From contig DKDD01000006.1 in assembly GCA_002451715.1 (NCBI GenBank), positions 9,234 to 18,073 on the forward strand: DNA of 8,840 nucleotides, given 5' to 3'. This DNA comes from Ruminococcaceae bacterium UBA6857 (lineage in GTDB: Bacteria > Bacillota > Clostridia > Oscillospirales > Acutalibacteraceae). Shown in pieces: positions 1 through 5,379 of the stretch. Position 1 is the stretch's first letter, and each line of letters starts with the position of its first letter. Below the pieces are notes generated by a model that did no database searches, was not told where the DNA came from, and was given only the letters and a program-made list of their open reading frames with translations. The position numbers were made by a program, and so were the translations under genes.

Positions 1-215
1 GACTTATCCCACGGCTGAATAACAAGAACTCTTGCTTCGGAAACCGAAATTGAAGCAAGCTGACCTACAGGTGTCGGTGTTCCGTAATAATCAACGGCGA
101 TTTTGTCAAGAATCTGCGGATTTGCTCTGCCTGCACGGATGCCGGCATATTCGCTCTTAAGAGCGTTCACGGTTTTACCCATTTTTGTTTTTGCTTTTTC
201 AAATACTTCTTGCAT
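1..215 (-). CDS. frr: Ribosome recycling factor, N-terminal part (cut by window edge)
   Basis: Ribosome recycling factor works with EF-G to split the post-termination 70S ribosome so that its subunits can be reused. Only the first 71 codons are inside the window; the gene runs off the left edge. The visible part contains the hallmark segment IRAGRANPQILDKI followed by VDYYGTPTPVGQLASISV, which matches the conserved RRF core (YYG-PTP, QLAS). The ATG at 215 is preceded by AAAAGGAG at an 8-nt spacing, so the start is secure. It is the last gene seen in a co-directional run that begins with pyrH, and lies 39 nt after a small membrane protein gene. pyrH-frr is a classic bacterial pair, which supports the call. 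Nothing odd is seen in the visible sequence. Confidence 0.97.
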   Translation of the reverse strand, partial: MQEVFEKAKTKMGKTVNALKSEYAGIRAGRANPQILDKIAVDYYGTPTPVGQLASISVSEARVLVIQPWDK

Positions 216-254
216 AGTAATAACTCCTTTTATTGATTTGAATTGTTTTATATT

Positions 255-497
255 TTACGATAAAATATTGATTATCAAATATCCGATTCCGAAAACCAAA
301 GCCGCCGCGGCAACGGCAAGATAAATTCCGCCGACAACACGCAAAAAAGTTACATACTTTTTTGACGGTCTTAAGTTTTCGCCCTCGGATTTCCATTTTT
401 CCGTGCTTTTCCAAAAAAGTTCCGGTTTAAAAAAGGAAAGGCTGCCGACAACAACAAAGAAAATGAAGAACGGTATTAAGATAATAAAATAATCCAT
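255..497 (-). CDS. Small two-helix membrane protein, third of three paralogues between pyrH and frr
   Basis: An 80-residue protein of unknown function. It has two predicted membrane helices, about residues 3-22 and 53-77, joined by a short polar segment. That segment carries KPELFWKSTEKW and then PSKKY-x3-LR-x2-GG just before helix 2. The layout (helix, P-x2-aromatic, polar segment with a PS dipeptide, Y, a basic residue, GG, helix) is shared with the two genes upstream, so the three look like diverged copies of one family. It resembles small-membrane-protein families such as DUF6199, but this assignment is from memory and unverified. The ATG follows AGGAGG at 7 nt, a very strong binding site. 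An 87-nt gap separates it from the previous gene and 39 nt from frr. No catalytic motif or signal peptide is visible. Confidence 0.85.
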   Translation of the reverse strand: MDYFIILIPFFIFFVVVGSLSFFKPELFWKSTEKWKSEGENLRPSKKYVTFLRVVGGIYLAVAAAALVFGIGYLIINILS

Positions 498-584
498 TGC
501 TTTTCCTCCTTATTGATTTGTTCGGTCAAAAACAACGTCTCGGAAAACAAAAAGCCGCTTGCTGTTTTTTCATACGAATTATTG

Positions 585-896
585 TCAGTTGTTTTTCAAA
601 AAGAGATACTCAACAAAAGATTTTATAAAGTCCCCGGCTGAAACGGAGTCGTTTCCGCAAAGGTTCAAAATCAGCAGTACAATTGAAGCAACAACCAAAA
701 CAGCGCTGAGTATAATCAGAATTACGCCGCCGAATTTTGTTCTCTTGACAAAATACTCCGACGGTTCTGCGTCTTCGTTATCTGTGTAGCACAAGTAATA
801 CGGCGATATATAATAAAGCGATTCCGGTGAATTGTAAGCCAGCAGACCGATGAACAAAAAGACCGCACAGATAATGTAATAAATGACTGTATACAT
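585..896 (-). CDS. Small two-helix membrane protein, second of three paralogues
   Basis: A 103-residue protein of unknown function with predicted membrane helices at about 3-22 and 56-79. The linker has SPESLYY and then EPSEYFVKR-TKFGG, matching the P-x2-hydrophobic-aromatic and PS..Y..R/K..GG pattern of its two neighbours. Unlike them it has a longer linker rich in tyrosine and acidic residues (about 28-46) and a C-terminal tail of about 23 residues after helix 2. I chose the ATG at 896 rather than an in-frame ATG at 914. At 896 the start overlaps the upstream stop as TAATG and sits 8 nt after GGGGGA, which suggests translational coupling; the 914 start would lie inside the upstream gene without a good site. 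Function unknown; a membrane-embedded accessory role is inference only. Confidence 0.8.
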   Translation of the reverse strand: MYTVIYYIICAVFLFIGLLAYNSPESLYYISPYYLCYTDNEDAEPSEYFVKRTKFGGVILIILSAVLVVASIVLLILNLCGNDSVSAGDFIKSFVEYLFLKNN

Positions 897-1147
897 TATT
901 TGAATCCCCCACATAAATCAATTATTGACAGGACAATTTCAACAAGCGAAATTCCTGCAATAATGAAACCTGCAATCCTTGTTAAAAAAATATACGGTTT
1001 TGACGGTTCGTCCCCATCTCCGTGAACGGTCCATGAAATAAAGATATAATAAAGTGCCGACGGTATAAACATCATGAGAAAGCCGATTGCGGTCGGAACA
1101 AGCCATAAAAGTATACCGATAATAAGTTCTTTTGAAGCTTCGTCCAT
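896..1147 (-). CDS. Small two-helix membrane protein, first of three paralogues, directly after pyrH
   Basis: An 83-residue protein of unknown function with predicted membrane helices at about 8-28 and 56-78. Between them lies IPSALYYIFISW, an acidic GDGDEPSKPY stretch, then LTRIAGF entering helix 2. This is the clearest example of the pattern shared by the trio: P-x2-hydrophobic-aromatic, EPSK-x-Y, a basic residue, G. The ATG has GGAGGGG about 9-11 nt upstream. It starts 27 nt after the pyrH stop, so it is almost certainly on the pyrH transcript, and its stop overlaps the next start by one base (TAATG). The short length and lack of catalytic residues argue against an enzyme. Homology to the DUF6199-type small membrane family is a tentative guess from the EPS.Y motif. 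Confidence 0.85.
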   Translation of the reverse strand: MDEASKELIIGILLWLVPTAIGFLMMFIPSALYYIFISWTVHGDGDEPSKPYIFLTRIAGFIIAGISLVEIVLSIIDLCGGFK

Positions 1148-1174
1148 TTTTTATTTCCCCTCCCCGCAAAATTA

Positions 1175-1885
1175 TTAAGACACAATCGTTCCTATTTTTT
1201 CGCCCTTAACCGCACGAACAATGTTTTCCGGGTCGTTGAGGTTGAAAACAAGGATTGAAATTCCGTTGTCTCTGCAAAGCGAAGCCGCAGTGCTGTCCAT
1301 TACGGCAAGACCTTTTTCAAGAATTTCGCTGTGAGAGAGTGTGTCATATTTAACTGCGTCCGAAAACTTGTTCGGGTCTTTGTCATAAACGCCGTCAACG
1401 TTCGTTGCTTTAAAGATGATTTCGGCATTGATTTCAGCCGCACGAAGAGCCGCCGCGGTATCGGTTGAGAAGAACGGGTTGCCAGTTCCGCAGCCGAAGA
1501 TTACAACTCTGCCCTTTTCAAGGTGGCGAACCGCCTTGTTCCTGATATAAGGTTCGGCAACCTGCTGCATTGCGATTGCGGTTTGAACTCTGACGGGAAC
1601 ACCGAGCTGTTCAAGCGTATCGGCAAGGGCAAGCGAGTTCATTGCCGTTGCAAGCATTCCCATGTGGTCGGCACGGGTGCGATCCATTTCGCCGCTACTT
1701 CTTCCTCTCCAGAAGTTTCCGCCGCCAACAACAAGACCTATCTGAACACCGAGGTCGGCGCAGTCTTTGACCGACTTGCAAATTTTATTAACCGTTTCAA
1801 AGTCAATTCCTTTTCCGTCTTTGCCTGCAAGAACCTCTCCGCTGAGTTTAAGCAGGATTCTTTTATATACGTTCTGCATTTTCAA
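1175..1885 (-). CDS. pyrH: UMP kinase (uridylate kinase)
   Basis: PyrH phosphorylates UMP to UDP using ATP, the step feeding all pyrimidine nucleotide synthesis; it is a cytoplasmic hexamer of the amino-acid-kinase fold. With a length of 236 residues, normal for the family, it shows KLSGE (13-17), the GGGNFWRG nucleotide loop (54-61), GTGNPFFSTDTAAALRA (133-149) and NVDGVYDKDPN (162-172), all diagnostic. The start is debatable. A TTG at 1885 has AAAGG 9 nt upstream, whereas the ATG at 1879 would be 15 nt from that site, outside the range used by neighbouring genes. The ATG gives an N-terminus closer to that of homologues, however. I favour TTG, weakly. The gene heads a run with three small membrane proteins and frr, and has its own promoter and a structured leader. 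Confidence 0.97.
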   Translation of the reverse strand: MKMQNVYKRILLKLSGEVLAGKDGKGIDFETVNKICKSVKDCADLGVQIGLVVGGGNFWRGRSSGEMDRTRADHMGMLATAMNSLALADTLEQLGVPVRVQTAIAMQQVAEPYIRNKAVRHLEKGRVVIFGCGTGNPFFSTDTAAALRAAEINAEIIFKATNVDGVYDKDPNKFSDAVKYDTLSHSEILEKGLAVMDSTAASLCRDNGISILVFNLNDPENIVRAVKGEKIGTIVS

Positions 1886-1927
1886 TTACCATAGCCTTTC
1901 CGGCTACAATTCTGATAGGTAATCACG

Positions 1928-2011
1928 TTAAATCCCTGTTGTAGCCGGACAGGGCGTGATGGTAATTCCGTCCGGCTCAAAATTTGTACTCGTACGAATT
2001 TTGAGGGACAT
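1928..2011 (-). CDS. Possible 27-residue leader peptide upstream of pyrH
   Basis: An ATG at 2011 has AAGGA 6 nt upstream, placed just after hairpin A of the leader, and opens 27 codons ending in TAA at 1928-1930. The peptide begins MSLKIRTSTNFEPDG and ends in a proline/threonine-rich stretch. Its translation would unfold hairpins B and C, and the ribosome would stop inside the loop of hairpin D. It overlaps, in another frame, a second candidate reading frame. Only the start context supports it, so coding is unproven. Confidence 0.3.
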   Translation of the reverse strand: MSLKIRTSTNFEPDGITITPCPATTGI

Positions 2012-2036
2012 ATAATTTCCTTAGCGTGATTTTCAC
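1977..2036 (-). CDS. Possible 19-residue leader peptide (GTG start) upstream of pyrH
   Basis: A GTG at 2036 follows GGAGG with a 5-nt spacer, near the predicted 5' end of the pyrH leader. The frame runs 19 codons (basic start KITLRK, then three tyrosines) to a TGA at 1977-1979. The stop lies at the 5' edge of hairpin C, so a terminating ribosome would cover that half-stem and favour the competing hairpin D. The strong binding site has no other gene to serve. The GTG lies within hairpin A, and the binding site lies just 5' of its stem. Confidence 0.3.
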   Translation of the reverse strand: MKITLRKLYVPQNSYEYKF

Positions 2037-2059
2037 GCTAACCTCCGAAAATGTCGTAA

Positions 2060-2068
2060 ACTATAACA
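2060..2068 (-). promoter_or_regulatory. Extended -10 promoter for the pyrH operon
   Basis: Minus strand TGT-TATAGT is a good extended -10 (TGn + TATAGT). No convincing -35 lies 17-18 nt upstream, which an extended -10 tolerates. It would start RNA near 2053, just before the GGAGG of the leader frame. It is the best promoter candidate in the gap between the hydrolase gene and pyrH. Confidence 0.45.
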
Positions 2069-2141
2069 TACCTATACGGATATTTTACTAAATATGAGCC
2101 GTGCTGTAAAGTGTTTTTTCAAATATTTATAAAGCCCGGCA

Positions 2142-3743
2142 TTATTTCGCCTTAAAAAAGTGTGTTCTGATGAACTCAATGAATTTTGCAAGCAGTTCGT
2201 CAAGCTTTGATAAAAAGTTTTTCTGTACCTGCGAAGCGTCCTTCGGAATTTCAACGTTTTCGGTGAGCGAAGTGAACGCACCGGTTTTTCTGCTCATGTC
2301 AACAAACTGCGGAAAACGCGAATCGGTATGAACATCAACCGCCGTTTCGCTTGTTGCGATCCATGCGGCAAGCTTGCTTGACTGCTGGTTATAGCCGTAT
2401 TCAACATGGCGCATATTTTTGATGAACCATGTTCTTTCCGGCAGAATACCGGTTGACGCGTCGATAACGCCGTCGGTTGAAAGGTGGCTGTGCGTTTTAT
2501 CGGTGCAGACCTTTTTTGAATTGTCTGCGGCAGAAGTGAGCGTTTTTCCGTAATCCGCAACGGTTGCGTAACCCGTCATAAGATAGGTATCAATAAGGCA
2601 GTCGGAATGGTTGCGTGAGCTTTCGGTAAGCGGTATTCCGGCATAGTTATACGAGCCGATGATATATACGTTTGTTCCGTTTTTTTCTGCAGCTTTGATA
2701 AGTTCGTCGGTTTTGTTTTGAACGTTATACATATATTCGTCGGTCTTTTTAAGAAAGCTTTCGCTGAGGTTTCCGTAAGGTGCCATTATCTCTTTCGCTT
2801 TTTCATAACACTTTCCGTTCATAAGACCCCAAACACCGGGGAAGCGAATGAATGTATCCATGAAGATTTTGGCATAAACCGGTTCGCGAAGCGCTTCAAG
2901 CATTGAAAGAAGATATGCGTCAATCGCCTTTTTTGCGCCTTTGCCGTATTTTGCAATGATATTCCTTGAAAGACCTACTGCTTTATACGCAAAGTCGCTG
3001 CCGATGAGAAACTCTTCAAGATAATTTATGATTGCGTCAAGCTTGATTTCCATGTTGCCGGAAAAGAGCTTGCCGACAAGGTCTGTGCCGTAGATTGCCG
3101 AAGAAGCGTAAACAACGGTTCTAAGCTTATTTGAACCGTACTTATAAAGATACGCCGAGGTGATTGTTCCGCCGAAGCTCATTGCAAAAAGCGAAACCTT
3201 TTTGCTTTTTGTTTCGCTCATTGCGCGGTCGATTGTTTTTTCAAGGTCGTCGGCAATGTCAAGTGCGCTCATGCGCCAGTCATAGTAAAAATAATATGTG
3301 TTTTCCCAGCCGATTTCGTCCGCGCATGCACGAAGAACCGCAACTTCAAGGCTTTCGCCGCCCTTGAGTTCGTCATATTGAGCCGCAGAACCGGGAAAAG
3401 TTTTTGCCGATGTGTTATAAACCGGGTTGCCGTTTTCATCGCACTTCATGCCCTCAAAAAGGTCATGGATAGGCTTTGCACCGTATTTTCCGAGAAGATC
3501 CCACTTGTTAAACACAGCCGAAGCCGCAAGCGACGGAGCCGCACCGAGAACTGTTTTGATTATTGTTTCCGCAGAGGGCGGAAAAACGTTTTCGCCGGTT
3601 TCGTTGTTAACGGTCGGGAACGCGCCCATTCCGCTGACAACAATCACGGGCGTTTTGGTGTTTGTCTCGTTTGCCGCAAAGGAAACCGATGCGCATGAAA
3701 AAATCATCAAAGCGGCAAGCAAAACGGAAATTATCTTTTTCAT
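2142..3743 (-). CDS. Exported LCAT-like alpha/beta hydrolase, downstream copy
   Basis: A 533-residue protein resembling the lecithin:cholesterol acyltransferase-like/lipase branch of alpha/beta hydrolases; substrate unknown, probably an extracellular lipid or ester. Residues 1-24 form a signal peptide (KK, hydrophobic core, cleavage near SFA-A). VIVVSGMG (33-40) fits the first core strand, YDWR (154-157) is typical of LCAT relatives, and AMSFGG (187-192) is the nucleophile elbow with Ser189. STDGVID (422-428) offers Asp424, and MRHV supplies His446. The elbow has Ala in place of the first Gly of GxSxG. Cysteines 101, 382 and 413 are also present in the upstream paralogue. The C-terminus (510-533) is an amphipathic, phenylalanine-rich helix. 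The ATG has AGGAGG at 8 nt. It starts 15 nt after its paralogue, so the two are probably co-expressed. Family call good, activity inferred. Confidence 0.85.
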   Translation of the reverse strand: MKKIISVLLAALMIFSCASVSFAANETNTKTPVIVVSGMGAFPTVNNETGENVFPPSAETIIKTVLGAAPSLAASAVFNKWDLLGKYGAKPIHDLFEGMKCDENGNPVYNTSAKTFPGSAAQYDELKGGESLEVAVLRACADEIGWENTYYFYYDWRMSALDIADDLEKTIDRAMSETKSKKVSLFAMSFGGTITSAYLYKYGSNKLRTVVYASSAIYGTDLVGKLFSGNMEIKLDAIINYLEEFLIGSDFAYKAVGLSRNIIAKYGKGAKKAIDAYLLSMLEALREPVYAKIFMDTFIRFPGVWGLMNGKCYEKAKEIMAPYGNLSESFLKKTDEYMYNVQNKTDELIKAAEKNGTNVYIIGSYNYAGIPLTESSRNHSDCLIDTYLMTGYATVADYGKTLTSAADNSKKVCTDKTHSHLSTDGVIDASTGILPERTWFIKNMRHVEYGYNQQSSKLAAWIATSETAVDVHTDSRFPQFVDMSRKTGAFTSLTENVEIPKDASQVQKNFLSKLDELLAKFIEFIRTHFFKAK

Positions 3744-3758
3744 TCTTTTCTCCTCCTG

Positions 3759-5363
3759 TTATTTTTTAATTTTATCAACAAGGTTCATTATAAGCGAATA
3801 AAGGTTATGCAAAAATTCAAAGAATCTTGCTTTAACGCTGAAGCGTTCGTCAAGAACGCTGTGCTTAATTTCGCTTCCGGTGAGAGATTTAAGCTTTCCC
3901 GTTGTGTTGTTGAACTCCGTAAACTGAGGGTAGCCGTTTTCGTCGTTCACGGAAAGCGGTGTTTCGCTTGAAACGAGCCAAACCAAAAGCTCGCTCGCTT
4001 CGGTATTATTTTTGAAACCGACGTGTTTCATATACTTGATGAACCATGTCTGCTCCGGCAAAAGGCAGGTTGAAGCGTCAACAATTCCGTCGGTTGAAAC
4101 GTGGGTATGCGTTTCGTCTTTGCAAACCGTTCCGAGTGCTTTATAATCTGCGCTGAAGCTTTCGCCGTAGTCCGCGCAGGTCGCGCCGAAAGATTCGTTC
4201 TTTGTTTCAATAAGGCAGTCGCTTTGCTCAAAGGCTTTTTCCGTCACGGGGAAACCGACATAGCCGTATGACGCGGTTACATAGATTTCCGTTCCGCTTT
4301 CCTTTGCCTTTGTTATAAGCTTTTCGGCACCCTTTTGAACGTTATAATGATATTCGTCAATGCGGTCAACAAACGTTTTTTCAGCACCGTTTTTGAACAT
4401 CTCTTTCTTTGCTGTTTCATAGTATTCGTCCGGGCAGAACGACCACATTCCCGGCATTGAAGCAAAGGAAATCGAAAGCAGTTCGTCATAAGCTTTGTCG
4501 TTCGTTTTTTCAAGAAAAGCGGCAACGAACTTATCGACCGCCGCTTTCACGGACGGAGTAATTTCAAGCCCGGTTTCAAGAACGGAAATCAGCGTTTGAG
4601 TGAAGATTTCTCCCCTTTCAAAGCTGAAAAGGCGTTCAAGGAGTGTATCGGTTTTTATTTCAAGCTTTTTTGAAAAAAGCTCGCCGACAAGGTCAAGACC
4701 TTTTGAAGCAACAAGGCAATAGACGATTTTTTTAACGCTTTCGTTTCCGTATTTATAAAGATAGGAATTTGCAACAACGCCGCCCATGCTGCAAGGAACA
4801 AGGGTAACCTTTTGAACGCCCTTTTCCCTTTTGACGTTTTCAATGTAATCATGAAGTCCTTCAGCGCTTTCAAGCGGATCAAGTCTCCAGTCGTAGTTAT
4901 AAAAATATACGTTTTCGCCGCCGAGAGCCGAAGCAAGACCTTTCACAACGCCTTGTTCGTCCTCTTCGTTTTCGTGGTTCAGAATTTCGGGATAGTTGTT
5001 CACCGAAAGGGGGAACGACGGCGATTTGATGTTGTGAATCGAGTTTCCGTTTTTGTCGCAGGAAATTGCTTCAAAAAGTCCGTCAAAAACGGCTTTGAAG
5101 GTTTTTTCCGCAAAGTAATCCCAGTCACCCGCAAAAAGCAGTTTTGAAAACGGCAAAAGCGATTTGCCGACAACGGCCATTATTCCTTTTGTTGAGGGCG
5201 GATAGACCTGCTCGCCGCTTTCGCCGTCATAAAGCGGAAACGATGCCATTCCGCTGACAACAACAACCGGGGTTGTTTTTTCCGCCGCAAAAGCAACGGA
5301 AGAAAGCGAAAAGACGGTCAGCAAGCAAAGAAAAATTGCAAGCGCTTTTTTGAATGTTTTCAT
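3759..5363 (-). CDS. Exported LCAT-like alpha/beta hydrolase, upstream copy
   Basis: A 534-residue paralogue of the following gene. Residues 1-26 are a signal peptide (KTFKK, hydrophobic core, cleavage near AFA-A), so the enzyme acts outside the membrane. VVVVSGMASFP (33-43), NYDWR (156-160), PCSMGG (190-195, nucleophile Ser192), STDGIVD (423-429, Asp425) and KHV (His447) give a full predicted Ser-Asp-His triad. The elbow has Pro where GxSxG has its first Gly. From 418 to 450, 22 of 33 residues are identical to the paralogue. A helical C-terminus (513-534) is aromatic and basic. The ATG at 5363 has AAGGAG at 9 nt and a signal peptide directly after it. The frame stays open further upstream, but that part overlaps pcrA and lacks coding character. 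It lies 16 nt after pcrA. Substrate unknown; a lipase, esterase or acyltransferase are all possible. Confidence 0.86.
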   Translation of the reverse strand: MKTFKKALAIFLCLLTVFSLSSVAFAAEKTTPVVVVSGMASFPLYDGESGEQVYPPSTKGIMAVVGKSLLPFSKLLFAGDWDYFAEKTFKAVFDGLFEAISCDKNGNSIHNIKSPSFPLSVNNYPEILNHENEEDEQGVVKGLASALGGENVYFYNYDWRLDPLESAEGLHDYIENVKREKGVQKVTLVPCSMGGVVANSYLYKYGNESVKKIVYCLVASKGLDLVGELFSKKLEIKTDTLLERLFSFERGEIFTQTLISVLETGLEITPSVKAAVDKFVAAFLEKTNDKAYDELLSISFASMPGMWSFCPDEYYETAKKEMFKNGAEKTFVDRIDEYHYNVQKGAEKLITKAKESGTEIYVTASYGYVGFPVTEKAFEQSDCLIETKNESFGATCADYGESFSADYKALGTVCKDETHTHVSTDGIVDASTCLLPEQTWFIKYMKHVGFKNNTEASELLVWLVSSETPLSVNDENGYPQFTEFNNTTGKLKSLTGSEIKHSVLDERFSVKARFFEFLHNLYSLIMNLVDKIKK

Positions 5364-5379
5364 GTGTTTTCTCTCCTTT

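Larger units (their letters stand above)
1886..2053 (-). promoter_or_regulatory. Structured pyrH leader with mutually exclusive hairpins
   Basis: About 168 nt of 5' leader, read on the minus strand, with several exact inverted repeats. Hairpin A: 2033-2041 with 2021-2029 (9 bp, 3-nt loop). Hairpin B: 1997-2005 with 1976-1984 (9 bp). Hairpin C: 1970-1977 with 1943-1950 (AGCCGGAC/GTCCGGCT, 8 bp). Hairpin D: 1939-1948 with 1900-1909 (CCGGCTACAA/TTGTAGCCGG, 10 bp). C and D share 1943-1948, so only one can form, and D ends directly at the pyrH binding site (1895-1901). Pairing E joins 1959-1967 with 1884-1892 (9 bp) and would cover the TTG start. A further stem F (1950-1960 with 1922-1938) is also possible. 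No U-tract follows any stem, so control would be translational rather than by termination. I recognise no known riboswitch class; a dispersed repeat family is the main alternative. Confidence 0.5.

Noticed and set aside
543..570. A/T-rich stem between two mini membrane protein genes as a terminator
   Set aside because: Only three GC-containing core pairs plus a mismatch in an A-run/T-run stem; too weak, and the downstream gene has no visible promoter of its own.
1863..1892. Nine-residue frame (MVIENAERI) overlapping the pyrH start
   Set aside because: The binding site is only about 2-3 nt from its ATG, too close for initiation; probably a chance frame.
1523..1894. Open frame antisense to pyrH
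   Set aside because: It is a shadow of the conserved pyrH coding sequence with no family resemblance.
1886..2053. PyrR-type attenuator upstream of pyrH
   Set aside because: I see no PyrR anti-antiterminator consensus and no terminator U-tract, so this known mechanism does not explain the leader.
2098..2140. Inverted repeat GCCGGGCT/AGCACGGC as a terminator for the hydrolase operon
   Set aside because: The stem has a mismatch, a 27-nt loop and no T-run after it on the minus strand, so it is not a convincing terminator.
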